A DNA stretch of 64,000 nt from Pollenia angustigena. Its lineage: Eukaryota > Arthropoda > Insecta > Diptera > Polleniidae. A model generated the notes under the pieces. The model did no database searches. It was not told the origin of the DNA and worked only from the letters and a program-made list of their open reading frames with translations. Positions within the stretch are counted from its first letter, which is position 1; every line of letters begins with the position of its first letter. The DNA lies in assembly GCA_930367215.1 (NCBI GenBank), contig OV884058.1:196496208-196560207 (forward strand), read 5' to 3'. A program made the translations under genes and the position numbers. Shown one piece after another: positions 20,042-30,753 of this stretch.

Positions 20042-20269
20042 TATGAAATAACTCCCACGAAATAAGTCCCACTTTTAAAAACGAAATAAGTCCCACAAAA
20101 AATTGCTGTTTTGAAAGTGGGAGTTATTTCGTTTTTAAAAGTGGGACTTATTTCGTCAATTGATGGGACTTATTTCGTTACGCGTTTTTATTTTAAGTGG
20201 GACTTATTTCGTTTTGAGTGGGAATAAATTTGTTTTGTAAAGTGGGAGTTATTTCATACCCCTAAATAC
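20042..20269. repeat. Left array of 15-bp GTGGGACTTATTTCG motif
   Basis: Three copies lie in minus orientation (20042-20096) and six in plus (20117-20258). Two variants occur: one pairs C with a final G (GTGGGACTTATTTCG), the other G with a final A (GTGGGAGTTATTTCA). They are spaced 18-40 bp apart and sit just upstream of the RING gene. Confidence 0.85.
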
Positions 20270-20271
20270 AA

Positions 20272-22442
20272 ATGGAGCCTGATGAAGATCTTTTTGAAGA
20301 ATTATCATATTTGGAAGAGGACATTGAAGACGAGTCGTTAAACCATATTGAAACCAACCAGAATACAATTAATAATAATATGTGCGTGGTTTGTTTCATA
20401 AAGCAGCCAAATATCTTATTTTTTCCTTGTAAGCACTTGAAAATTTGCAGTGAATGCTGTCGTACAATGCAAACTCACAAAATTTATCAAACCAGTAAAC
20501 TAGTATGTCCATTAGGGTGGGTCGAAAAAAAAGTTGTGCCAGTCACCCCCTAGAATGAAAGATATGTCAATGAAGTTTCTAAAACAGGAAAAATTTTTTT
20601 TTTGTCACGCCCCAAAATACAGCACTTTTGGTTTTTTATATGTAGCGCTGCCATTTAAAGTCCGATCTCATCATATCGCATATCGTTGTTCATGGCTTGA
20701 AAGTTGCTTCATTTTTGTCTTTGGTGACTTTTTAATCCGACCTGAAATTCTGGACACCACTTATGCCACCTCGGATCCTTCCCCCAAATGTCCAATTTTT
20801 TTGACGGTCCAAGAAAGTCCTTATAAAATTACGTATGTATCGATTTTAATATGCTCACTTTTATAACACACCTCCAAATTAAGGCCCTTTTTTCTTTTTC
20901 ACACACATACTACATTAAACCATGTAGAAGCCAATACAAACCAAAAAAATGTTCATCAGTCACGCCCTAGAATAAAAGGTATATTTATTAAGTTTTAAGA
21001 ACTTTAAAAAAATGGTTTTTGTCATGCCCTAAATTACTGCCCTTTTTGTTTTATATATACAGCATCGTCAATTAAAGTCCAATCTCATCGTATCGTATAT
21101 CATTGTTAATGGCTAGAATGTGCCTTTATTTTCGTATTTAATGCTTTTTTAAACTAACTTAAAATTCTAGATGGCAATTATGATATCTGGGATCCTTCCC
21201 TCTGATGTCTAATTTTTTCACGTGCTAAGAAAGTCCCTCTAAAACTTTGAGTCACCTTGAGTCTAGCAAAGATTTATATACACCGACTGCCCAATTTATA
21301 ATTTTTCGCATACATGTTTTGAGGCATTCATTTTTATGCATTTAAATTATTTTTTTTTTTTTTTCATTTTTAGAATTCTGCAGTTTCTTTATATTTTTTA
21401 GTTCTTGTTTTAACTCTGTATCATGGTCTCATATATGACATTATGTTTGCTTTTACAAATGTCTTAATTTAAATTTTTAATTTGAGTTTCACAGTCCAGC
21501 AAAAAAAAATGGCACGAAAAATTGCACAAAATATGAAAACTGGCAAAAAAAACGCTAGTAGTTCAGATCGAGAAAGCTTGTCAATAAATTCATCCGTCTC
21601 ACTTTCATTAAAATATGAGTAGTCCACTTGAAAACACCGCTTAGTTAAAAAAAAAACCAAAGGCTAAGAAACAGTTTTTAAAAATTCAAATGAAAAGCCA
21701 TAGAGAGAGGTTTTCAGGATTATTGAATAATTAAACAAAAATTGAGCGTAACTTACAGAGTTTTGTACGAGATTGATAATGGCTTAGGGAGCCATTAAAA
21801 AAAATGGAGGCTTTTACAGAATTTTTATTTTGCTATATATCTAAAACAAAAAGGGCTGTTATTTAGGGCGTGGCAAATTTTTTTTAAAGTCCTTAAAACT
21901 GTATAAATATACCTTTTATTCTAGGGCGTGACTGAGGAAAATTTTTTTGGTTTGTATTGACTTCTACTTGTTTTAATATAGTATGTATGTGAAACAGAAA
22001 AAGGGGCTTTATTTGGAGGCGTGTCATAAAAGTGAGCATATTAAAATCTCAACATACGTTGTTTTATAAGGACTTTCTTGGACCGTCAAAAAAAATTGGA
22101 CATTTGGGGGAAGGATCCGAGATGGCATAAGTGGCGCCCAGAATTTCAGGACGGATTGAAAAGTCACCAAAGACAAAAATGAAGCCACTATCAAGCCATG
22201 AACAACGATATGCGATATGATGAGATCGGACTTTAAATGGCAGCGCTACATATAAAAAACCAAAAGTGCTGTATTTTGGGGCGTGGCAAAAACATTTTTT
22301 TTTTGTTTTAGAAACTTCATTGACATATCTTTCAATCTAGGGGGTGACTGGCACAACTTTTTTTTTTTGTATAGAGGTCGACCCGGTCTAATGTCCATTC
22401 TGTCGTGCAGAAGTTCATGAAACCCTTCAAATATTTATCTGA
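20272..22442 (+). pseudogene. IAP-type RING-finger gene split by an insertion
   Basis: The ATG at 20272 opens an acidic N-terminal tail (residues 1-35, rich in Asp/Glu), then a C3HC4 RING. Cys38 and Cys41 are followed by Cys53, His55, Cys59 and Cys62, with the spacing of IAP/Mdm2-type RINGs. The CP of the last pair is at 79-80. There the frame runs into a 1877-bp foldback element (20514-22390). After its right-hand 9-bp duplication the frame resumes at 22400 as CRAEVHETLQIFI and stops at TGA 22440-22442, so Cys82 lies on the far side. Before insertion the product would have been 94 residues. RINGs of this type act as E3 ubiquitin ligases. Here the last zinc ligand is cut off, so the current frame (to 20553) is probably inactive. 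The original function in the element is unknown. Confidence 0.85.
20514..22390. mobile_element. Foldback, MULE-like element with 9-bp duplication
   Basis: Exact 9-bp duplication ATGTCCATT at 20505-20513 and 22391-22399. The inverted arms are long, about 550 bp (20514-21062 and 21838-22390), sharing for example GTTGTGCCAGTCACCCCCTA. The left arm also holds a diverged direct repeat (about 20520-20880 versus 20935-21255). Long TIRs plus a 9-bp duplication suggest a Mutator-like foldback. No transposase was seen; open frames inside (for example 20534-20866) are shadows of the repeats. Confidence 0.85.
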
Positions 22443-22747
22443 TAAATAAATGATTTTTTTATGGAGGAGTGCGATAGAGCCATGAAATATAAGGCCATTA
22501 TGGCTTTATTTCTCATTTTTTTCTTATGCAAAAAGTTATATATTGGACATTTCGTAAAAGGGACAACTATAATTTTTTGTCCTTATTTCTCATGGCTCTC
22601 CTCTTTTTGTTATTAATTACTTTATACTTACTATAATAAAAAAACTTTAAAGAAATGTGTACAAATAGGTACCGAACTTAACTACTGGAAAAACAATATT
22701 AAAAAAATTGTTGACGTAATTACGTATGTATGTGTTTTATTATATTT
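22443..22747. other. Spacer between the two convergent genes
   Basis: AT-rich DNA between the RING gene stop (22442) and the stop of the 145-residue gene (22748). AATAAA-like signals occur for both directions (for example GATAAATAAA at 22441). Confidence 0.4.
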
Positions 22748-23185
22748 TTAGTAGGAAATTGGAAATCGTGTTCCATGTTTTCTAATATCACCATTACAAA
22801 ATACAACTAATCCCAATGGCACGTTAAAACTATAATACCGTCTACCATGCACTGGATCTTCAAGCCATTTATAAAGGTCGATAATTTTAATATGATGTTC
22901 CTTCCGAAACGGTTTCCATCTTAATAATAAGAACAATTGATCTGTACTTAATCCATTTACGAATCCAAACGTTGTTACTAGTAGGCGTTCTCTATACGTT
23001 CCTTGACCGAAAAAAGAATTAATAATAAATTCTGGAACTCTATCAAAATTCGTAATATCCATTCCATTAAGAAGCCTTCTGCAAGCTTGCATACGATTTT
23101 TCTTTATTATTCCTCTGCTTTGATTATTCATATTATTCGACGTGTTTTTTTCGAAGAGCCAAATACTTCTTATTTGAAATCGCAT
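22748..23185 (-). CDS. Unrecognised 145-residue protein of the element
   Basis: An intact minus-strand frame inside the RING-carrying element, starting at 23185, close to the right-hand motif array. I do not recognise the family. The N-terminal 40 residues are basic (SRGIIKKNRMQACRRLL). The middle reads FFGQGTYRERLLVTTFGFVN and then GLSTDQLFLLLRW. The C-terminal third is rich in aromatic and charged residues (RRYYSFNVPLGLVVFCNGDI). There is no signal peptide, no clear membrane span, and no DDE, HUH or tyrosine-recombinase motif that I can see. The frame has stayed open through 438 bp of AT-rich DNA beside a broken partner gene. Convergent orientation and placement between the arrays suggest it belongs to the element. 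It could be a DNA-binding or regulatory factor, but that is a guess. Confidence 0.55.
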   Translation of the reverse strand: MRFQIRSIWLFEKNTSNNMNNQSRGIIKKNRMQACRRLLNGMDITNFDRVPEFIINSFFGQGTYRERLLVTTFGFVNGLSTDQLFLLLRWKPFRKEHHIKIIDLYKWLEDPVHGRRYYSFNVPLGLVVFCNGDIRKHGTRFPISY

Positions 23186-23197
23186 TAAACAGTGAAA

Positions 23198-23459
23198 AAG
23201 TGGGACTTATTTCGTTTATGAAAGTGGGACTTAATTCATTTAAGAAATATATTATTCCAGGGGGAGTTTTTTCATTTTGAGTGGGAGTTATTTCATTTCA
23301 AGTAAATTTTTAAATCATTTCATTTTGGTGGGACTTATTTCGCTTTCAAAAGTGGAACTTATTTCGTGGGAGTTATTTCATTTTTTTACGCAATTTTTGG
23401 TGGGACTTATTTCGTTTTTGAAAGTGGGACTTTTTTCGTGGGAGTTATTTCATAGACCC
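23198..23459. repeat. Right array of 15-bp GTGGGACTTATTTCG motif
   Basis: About ten copies in plus orientation, again with the C...G and G...A variants and a few degenerate units (GGGGGAGTTTTTTCA). Together with the left array it brackets both genes. Confidence 0.85.
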
Positions 23460-23617
23460 ATTAGTTCTGCATGGTTCGCAAGCGCTTTGAAAAAACATCA
23501 AGAAAGTATCAAACGCATAGGGCGCGTTGGGTGGACCATCAGCTTTAAGTGGGGTACACACTATCGTACTTAAATGACAGTCGAAAAATTAACCACAAAA
23601 TAATTTGTGGTTGTCGG

Positions 23618-24566
23618 CTGGGCTGTCAGATATGGCGATTTCTCCCCAAATGTGGCGATTTTGAAACGTGTTGGGCGATGGGAATTCCCGTTTGGCGACT
23701 GGCGACTTTTGTGGCGATTTCTGATATAACTGGCGATTAACTTGGCTATTTTTACCATTTATATTACAGTAAGCGGATAAGTTAACCGAATTTAAGCGTC
23801 AATGCGTCGCTCTAAAAAGTTAACTTTTAATAAACTTGAGTTTATCTTTTCTTACAATCCCGACCACAATTGGTTGATTTTTTGTCAACTCTAAATGTAG
23901 TTGCAAGTGGGTAAAGAAAAAACAAAAATAAAACAAATTTCTTTACTTTATTTCGCCTGTTCAGTTTTATTTACACTGCCACATGCATATTAGTTATCAA
24001 AGTTTTTCTTGGGATTCAATAATTAATTAACAAGGTTACGTTATAATGTACTAAATTCCCATTTCATACTATTGACAAACTGAAGTTTATTGTTGATGGA
24101 TAAGCTATTCCTATGCGCATTTCACTGGTTGCTTAGGCCAGATCGTCAAGAAACTTTATCCAAAAATTTTAGAAAAACTAAATTTATTCTACAAATAAAA
24201 CAGTTAAGCGAATTAGAATTATAAGCCCCAGTTTTACTTGTAACAATATCAAAGCTTAAACAAAAAAAAAAAAAAAAACAATAATAAACAGTGAGTTTAT
24301 ATTTTCTTACAATCCCGACCACAATTGGTTGATTTTTTGTCAACTCTAAATGTAGTTGTAAGTGGGTAAATTTACTTTTGGCGACTTTTTTGTATTTTTT
24401 CTCAGTTTTTGGCGATTTTTGACTGTAATATTATACTAGCGTTTTTTGTATGCAAAATTTAATTAAAAGAAATTTACAAAAACTGAACAAACTTGTCGTT
24501 TGGCGATTTTTGGCGATTTCTGACATTTGGTTTGGCGATGGAGCTCAAAAAAATCTGACAACCCTG
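23618..24566. mobile_element. hAT-like element, 949 bp (family 1, copy A)
   Basis: Starts CTGGGCTGTCAGAT and ends ATCTGACAACCCTG. An exact 8-bp duplication GTTGTCGG lies at 23610-23617 and 24567-24574. Many TGGCGATTT motifs sit near both ends, as in copy B (26686-28567). An 80-bp direct repeat (CCCGACCACAATTGGTTGAT) is at 23856 and 24306. It also contains a GATAAGCTATTCC...CAGATCGTCA segment found again at 46610 and 50703. No transposase. Confidence 0.85.
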
Positions 24567-24574
24567 GTTGTCGG

Positions 24575-25813
24575 TTCAATGATACAAACTAGCGGCCACA
24601 CTATTAACAAGCGAAAAATTGAGCTGTGATTCATGTTTGATGGTGTGTACAAAAGATTTATGCCAATGAAAGCTTATGAACCAAATCTGTTCTTTGTACA
24701 AAAAGTTTACATAAATACATCAACAGCCAGCCGATCAGACGGACATGTTTCTATAGATTTAACAAGTGATTCTGGTCGATCGGTGTAGTTAAAGAATTTA
24801 GATCTAACATTTTGTGCTTAACTTTTAAACGCATAAACAAACTTCAGCACAAACGCATAATACGTTCCCCATTATTGGAGGTAACCCTTCACCTACAATT
24901 AAATATTAGTTATTTATTTACAATCAAATAAAATTTTGTTTTATAACAACTTTTTAAATTAGTAAAAAATTGTTCATTAACAGTGGTTACTTCCTTTTTG
25001 GCCAACAGAACTTTCTAACTGGAATTTTCAGCTGCAAGTTCTTGTTAATAAATGCAAATCACTTAAAACCAAAACATTCATAAGTAATGTAACAAATTAA
25101 AATTGCCTATATTTGCTTATTTTGAAAAATGTTTATAATTATAATAAGTATTGTGGTTATTTTATTGAATTGTTTATGGGTTTTAATCCAAATTTTGATA
25201 TTTTAATCATTAATTCAAATTCCTTCCTTCACAAAAATAATTTAAAGAAAATTATATTTAATGAACTTTATTTAGCCTGATTAAAATATCAAAATTTATA
25301 ATTACATATTTAAATAAAATTTATGAAAAATAGAAACAAATTAAAAACAAACCAACCACAGAAAATGAATTTAAAATCAATGAGATTCGAATTAATAAAA
25401 TAAATTTATTTAGTTGTTGTCTGCTCAAACATCAATTAGTTGTTTATCGCACAAATTTTTTTTTTTTTAAGTTTTCCAATTAAAACAACAATAAATAATC
25501 AATAATTATTTTTTTAATTAATTATCATGCTGTGTTTGGTTTAAGCCAGAACTATTTTAATTTAGATAAACAGATCAGCTTCTTTCTTCCCCCGCTCTAA
25601 ACTGGCTACTAAACATATTAAAATCTACAGTGTGCAAGAATAATCGAGCGATTTAGATAATTTGCGTCATTATGTCGTAAAATTATGATTTAATGAAATG
25701 AAATCTACATATTTATTGAAATTAATTAATTTAAAATTTTAATAACGCTTGTGTTAGGATTAATTTTTTTTTTATGAAACAATTTAAAAACATAAATATT
25801 TTTATTGAAGTGT
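24575..25813. other. Gene-free DNA
   Basis: Right flank of the element that took the hAT insertion (GGTGTGTACAAAAG near 24640), then AT-rich sequence with an inverted SINE tail at about 25130-25310. No gene. Confidence 0.45.
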
Positions 25814-26149
25814 GTATTGAGCAGTGATGCCAAACGAAATTCTAGGAAATCCCTACGTTTCCAAAAGTTACAAAAAATTCCCTTTTTTCCTACTCCCAAA
25901 CTTTAATTTCCCTACATTTGTCGCCTTCCTAAAATTCCGATGTGCGAAAGAATTCTTTCTTTCGAACAATTACATTTAAAACACAAACAAATTCTAAAAA
26001 CTTTTGTTTTCTAAAAATTTTGTTTTTGTTTTAAAGGTAGTTGCACGAAAAATTTTATTCTTTCGCAAATCGGAAATAGGCAGTTAATAATTTATTTGAT
26101 TTAATGAAATAACTTCTTAGAGGTAATAAAATTTTTGACTCTCTTCAAT

Positions 26150-26590
26150 TGACTTCCTTGAGTACCGTCACAATGTGGGTTGTATTTGCCGGTTATATCG
26201 TTACTACAATGGTATGAGTTCTGATGAAATTAGAATCTTGTTCCCGAAACTCTTACGTTTGATCGTAATACACATTTTTCCTTAAGAGTCCATCCTTTTG
26301 TGATAGATTGGCCGGTTCCTTGTACAACACATTGCAGGGAAAACTAGTTTTTGGGATGCACTGTTCGTATATGGAATAACCTTCCTGCTAAAGTTTTCCC
26401 TCTCGCTTTTAACATAAATAAGTTCAAGTCGAATATCCAAATGCCCTACTCCCTCAATCCTTCTTCCCATAACCTAGTTTTAACACAATGCGATGCATTG
26501 GTAGGGATCATCCCGAGTCCTTACCAAAAAAAAAAAATGAAGAAAATGCTTTATTTGCTACATAATAAAAAAAAAAAAAATTAAAAATCT
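26150..26590 (+). pseudogene. LINE 3' fragment (non-LTR retrotransposon)
   Basis: The 3' end of a non-LTR reverse-transcriptase gene. Its sequence (TCCTTGAGTACCG ... TGTTCGTATATGGAATAAC ... AACATAAATAAGTTCAAGTC) parallels 39390-39740 over its full length. The frame 26351-26584 contains VRIWNNLPAKVFPLAFNINK, the typical RIWN.LP C-terminal motif. It is followed by an A-rich tail (26525-26583), 5'-truncated and inactive. Confidence 0.8.
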
Positions 26591-26685
26591 GGTCCTTTTT
26601 TCTACGCTCCAAAATTTTCAACAATTTTGTCTGGGCTTACACAATGAAAGTTTTCTTTCAGAAAGTCTGACTTTATAGGTGAGAG

Positions 26686-28567
26686 CAGGGTTGTCAGATT
26701 GATTTTGACCTTTTTCGCCAAATTCAATGTCAAAAATCGCCAAAATCGCCAAAGCCTTTAATTTCAAGTTTTTGGCAGTAAAATACATATTTTTTTATTT
26801 ATTAAAAATATTTTTTATAAATCCTTAAAAAAATAATTTGTTCCGCATCGCTAAAATACGCCAAAAATTCAAAAAAGTCGCCATGATATATATTTTGCTT
26901 AATTTTTATTTAGAAAAAAGTAAAAATAGCTAGTGAACACAAAAATGGTACGATGTTTACTGTAAAATAGTTTAAAGCAGCAACAAAAAACGATTTTTTG
27001 CAGCTAGTATTAAAAAATATAATTGAGGTTCTATCTTGAATTGTTGTTGGCTTACCGACGTATACCTTTTTTTTTCAAATAACCCCAAAGAAAGAAGTCC
27101 AACCGTGTCAAATTCTTGGTGGCCAACTGACATCGCCTCCACGTGAGATAACACGGCTATTGACTTTGTCGGCGCAAAAGAGCCCTTGTTAAGTTAGCGG
27201 TGTGGCAAGTGGCACCGTCCTGTTGACACCCCAAATCGGCCACATCCATATCTTTCAATTCGGGCCATAAAAAGTTCGTTATCATCTCAAGATAGCGAAC
27301 ACCATCCACATTAACTGCCTGACCGGCCTTATTTTGGAAAAAATACGGCCGGATGATGCCGCCAGCACATTAACCGCACCAAACAGTCACTCTTTGTGGG
27401 TGCATTGGTTTTTCGACAATCACTCTTGGATTGTCATTCGCCCAAATGAGGCAATTCTGCTTATTGACGAATCCACTGAGGGGAAAATGTGCCTCATCAC
27501 TGAATCACGAAGTGCACGAAATGCATTTTGATATGAACGCCCATTTTCATAATAAGCCTAAATAACTTTAACGCGTTGCTCGATTGTATATCTTTCCATA
27601 GTTCAAATTGAGTTAGTCTGAAATTGAGAAATATCAAATGAAGTGCAGAAAAAAACTTGACGTTTAAGTGTGGTTCACATTCAACATCGGCCCTTAAAAT
27701 TTAACCAACCTTTACATTTTTATATATGTAGTTGCAGCTTTATTATGTATCTTAAACGCTTCACCGACAAAGCTCCCTATTTGTCTGCTTTTTTTGGAAT
27801 ACATTGTAAGGGTATTGCATTTATTCAACGATGGTATAAAAAAAGTGCAACTTGTTACACCTAATAACGCGTTTAGAAGTTCGTAATGTATTCTACTTCG
27901 AAGGCGAGTTTTAGTAAAGTTCATAGCTTAAACACAGGCATTTCTAGTAATAATTACCAGCATATAAAGAACAGTCAAAGTAAGTTCCTTAAAATTGTAC
28001 GTACCTTCCGTACCGTTTCAGCTTTAAAGTTGTGGCATAAACTTGCTTATCTTTCCAATTAACTAACGATAATTTTTTCATTGTGTTTCAAAAATGTCCA
28101 AAGGTATGTAAGATTTCATAAAAATATCACTTACAACAACGTATTGTATCTGTGATAACAAATTACCACATACATATAATGAAAAAATTTTCATAGACCT
28201 TAAATACATTTATGTTTAATTCTATTGATTGATTCTTTCAAAAGCACTTTATTTTCTCGGAGATATTCATTATCTCCATCAGCCATTCGAACATACTTTC
28301 AAATACTGACCATTCTTCTTATGAATGCCTCAAATTTCATACATAAAAATACTAGGTATAAGTATAATAAAAATAATATTATTTCTTAGTATTGAATTTA
28401 ACGAATTTTAAAACAAATGCATAGCTCATCAAAAATAGCCAACAAAATCGCCAACTTTTTTGTTAAATCGCCAAAAAATCGCCATGTCGCCAAATCAAAA
28501 ATTAGGTCGCCAAATAAGTTTGAAAATCGCCACGTTTGGCGAGAAATCGCCACATCTGACAACCCTG
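26686..28567. mobile_element. hAT-like element, 1882 bp (family 1, copy B)
   Basis: Starts CAGGGTTGTCAGATT and ends ATCTGACAACCCTG. An exact 8-bp duplication GGTGAGAG lies at 26678-26685 and 28568-28575. TCGCCA motifs are clustered at both ends. It belongs to the same family as 23618-24566 and has no hAT transposase, but it contains a mariner relic on the minus strand. Confidence 0.9.
27030..27599 (-). pseudogene. Internally deleted mariner-like transposase
   Basis: The minus-strand N-terminus MERYTIEQRVKVI is at 27599, followed by YYENGRSYQNAFRALR. The sequence then jumps to the DEAHF-to-FVNKQNC region and continues PQRVTVWCG.CAGGIIRPYFF, QQDGATCHTA and LDFFLWGYLKKKVY. These are mariner catalytic-core motifs with the second Asp in QQDGA. 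The segment between the N-terminal helices and the first catalytic Asp is deleted. Stops interrupt the frame (after KVI and in CAGG), and a frameshift precedes the third Asp. The whole relic lies within a hAT-like element. Confidence 0.8.
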
Positions 28568-28712
28568 GGTGAGAGGGGAAGAGAACAGGCTATTCTTCTC
28601 TCCCCTCTCACCCATAAACTCAAACTTTCTGAAAGAAAACTTTTATAGTGTGAACCCAGACTTTCTTTCCAAAAGGTAAAAAATCCCTACATCTGATATC
28701 CCTGGTATGAAG

Positions 28713-30569
28713 TGATGTTTTATGAAGTTAAATCGATAACATTTCAATGATATCGAAAATCATGTAGATTACTCTGGAAAATACAGAGTGGGCAAAAATT
28801 TAAATACATACCATCTGACTACTTCTGAATATCATTTAAGCCCGGGACTTACTATCCTATTCAGTCGAACGATTTGTTAAAAAAAACTTGTGTTCTTATA
28901 AATTATGATAGTGTGACCTAAAACTAAAATTGAGTGACAGATTTTTTTTTTGAAAAGTCCTGCAAATTCATAAATCAACATACTTCAATCAACATATTAG
29001 TTAGAAATTTGAACTATTAATTAAGTTTTGTACTGATTTTCCGCCAGCAAGTAAATTGACCATATCAATTAACATATTTGTAAGTTTGAGCTTTTCTTGC
29101 TGTTGAGTTTCAATCAATAGGTTTAATTGAAATGTGACCAGCAGTATGCGATCAGTGTTGCATTTTTTTTTTTTTTTTTTGTTAAGCAGATGAGTCATAT
29201 TTTTTTGGAATCTCTTTTGTTTGATAGTGTTGCATTGACAACCGATTTTGCAGACTTTTTTTTATGTCGAATAGAATTATGTCCGATTTTCGTGTGAAGT
29301 AATCGTACGATTGTGTAAGATAATTCTGGCAGTCGTAATCGAAATTTTTTTCGATTCGAAAGAAATTGTATTTCTAATTCATCAGTCGCTACTTAACGAA
29401 TCGAAATTATTTTTTCAGTGTTGTAAAGCATTTATTTGAGTTTTCACAACGCTGCAAACACTGCATTTACTAGCAAAATATTACACTCAAAAGAAAACTC
29501 AATCCATACGTACTTAAATCAATCGGTATTGAAGCGGTATTAATAGTACGGTGAGAAGGGATTTTCTTGAATCAAGTACATAAAGATTAATTCAAGTACG
29601 GATTTTCAATCGCGAAATACTTAACTTATTCATATTCAATCCCGAATTCGTACTTTAAATAACCCGAAAATGAGATTGATTTAAGTAAAACTAAGATTGA
29701 ATCAATCTGAAAACGTGCTCGATTCAAGAATTCGCACTTGAAACTAACCAAAAGTGAAATTAGAAAGAGAATTTTATTATGATTGATTTACTTAACCGTT
29801 TTACACCTTACAGAATTTCAATTATAAAATATATTTCCGATATGGATTTTACTTTAAAAACTTAATGTGTCGTTCAATGTAACAGTGAATTATCTCCTTG
29901 TAGTTTAATTTCGAGAAAACGAGCCTTACTTCACTCTTACAGTGAATTTTTTGCAGTTTTACTTCCGCGAGTAAACAAGAAACGCCATATATGAAGTTTT
30001 GGTGCAAATATTGCAGTTGCTTCACTGTTACTACGAAAGATATGACTTAATATGATACTATTCTCCAAAAATATTTATTTTTTTAAAAATATGGAGTTAC
30101 ACCACTTTAAAAATAAACGACACATATATAACTGAAAATATAAACTAAATAAGAAGCAAGAGTTCTTAATTTTACTTTTTAAACATGAAAATAATGTGTT
30201 TTCGTCTGGTTCTGTTTTTTGTTTCTACACACTATTTGTGTGGTGTTTTTGTAGTGTCCGCAGCAAACTTTGATAAGTTAAATGTGATTAAAATGCTCAC
30301 TTTATAATTTTACTTACTTGGTCTAAGAATTTTATACTTATTCTAAGAAATTCCGGGCTTGATTTTTGAAAGTTATCCTATTTAGGATTATTTTTGAGTA
30401 CGTTTTAGTGTTATTTGTACTTTAATTTTGGAGTACTTAAGGTAAGTGTAACAAACTTAGTGTTTTTCTTTCTGTTTAACGTTCAAGATCCAATTGAATT
30501 TGAAACCAAAAAATATGCTTGATCTCGTTGGTTATTTTGTGCTCTCCAATTTTGGATTATCCGCAATAT
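28713..30569. other. Gene-free AT-rich DNA with MITE-like pieces
   Basis: Contains a CGGGACTTACTATCCTATTC end near 28843. Further on are CGATTCGAAAG/CGAATCGAAA inverted motifs at 29350-29410 (related to 58314-58495) and repeated GATTCAAGTACG-like motifs at 29570-29740. No gene seen. Confidence 0.45.
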
Positions 30570-30573
30570 TTAA

Positions 30574-30753
30574 GTTAGGAACAGAATAGTCGCTGAAATA
30601 CAACGTTACGAATAGCGCTGCAAGCTGTCTATAATTGAAAACGGTAGTTTCAAAGTAGTGTCAACAGAATACGTTGTTGGGGGTAGTCGTTGCAGTTGAA
30701 GTTGAGGCGCATTCGTCAGCTTCAGCTACTTCTACTTTATACTGTTCCAGGCC
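30574..30753. mobile_element. 180-bp MITE flanked by TTAA (copy A)
   Basis: TTAA lies on both sides (30570-30573 and 30754-30757). The ends contain GGAACAG and CTGTTCC. The complement matches copy B at 39905-41053 closely, for example TAGCTGAAGCTGA, TTCTGTTGACAC and CAGCGCTATTC. A TTAA duplication points to piggyBac- or Kolobok-type mobilisation. Confidence 0.8.

Larger units (their letters stand above)
20037..23459. mobile_element. RING-carrying TIR element, 8-bp duplication
   Basis: Ends GGGTCTATGAAATAACTCCC and its complement, with an exact 8-bp duplication ATTAGTTC at 20029-20036 and 23460-23467. The TIRs run at least 36 bp and continue into arrays of a 15-bp motif, GTGGGA(C/G)TTATTTC(G/A): about nine copies at the left and ten at the right. 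Without the later 1877-bp foldback and its 9-bp duplication, the element is about 1.54 kb and carries two convergent genes. These are a RING-finger protein on the plus strand and a 145-residue protein on the minus strand. No transposase motif is visible, so it would have to be mobilised in trans. The 8-bp duplication fits hAT, P or Merlin-like movement. The GGG start does not fit typical hAT ends, so the superfamily is open. Confidence 0.85.
26629..28661. mobile_element. MITE (143 bp when emptied) hosting a hAT
   Basis: The ends pair over about 48 bp: left GTCTGGGCTTACACAATGAA, complement of right GTCTGGGTTCACACTATAAA, both followed by AGTTTTCTTTCAGAAAGT. The hAT element 26686-28567 sits inside it. 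Confidence 0.75.
25822..28704. mobile_element. Outer hAT-like element of a nested stack
   Basis: Left end CAGTGATGCCAAACG and right end (complement) CAGGGATATCAGATG, with ATCCCTA motifs just inside both. The flanks GTATTGAG (25814-25821) and GTATGAAG (28705-28712) match at six of eight positions, a worn target duplication. It contains a LINE fragment and a MITE that itself holds further insertions. Confidence 0.6.

Noticed and set aside
20534..20866. 110-codon plus-strand frame
   Set aside because: Lies in the left arm of the foldback element and is mirrored in the right arm. A shadow of repeat sequence, not a gene.
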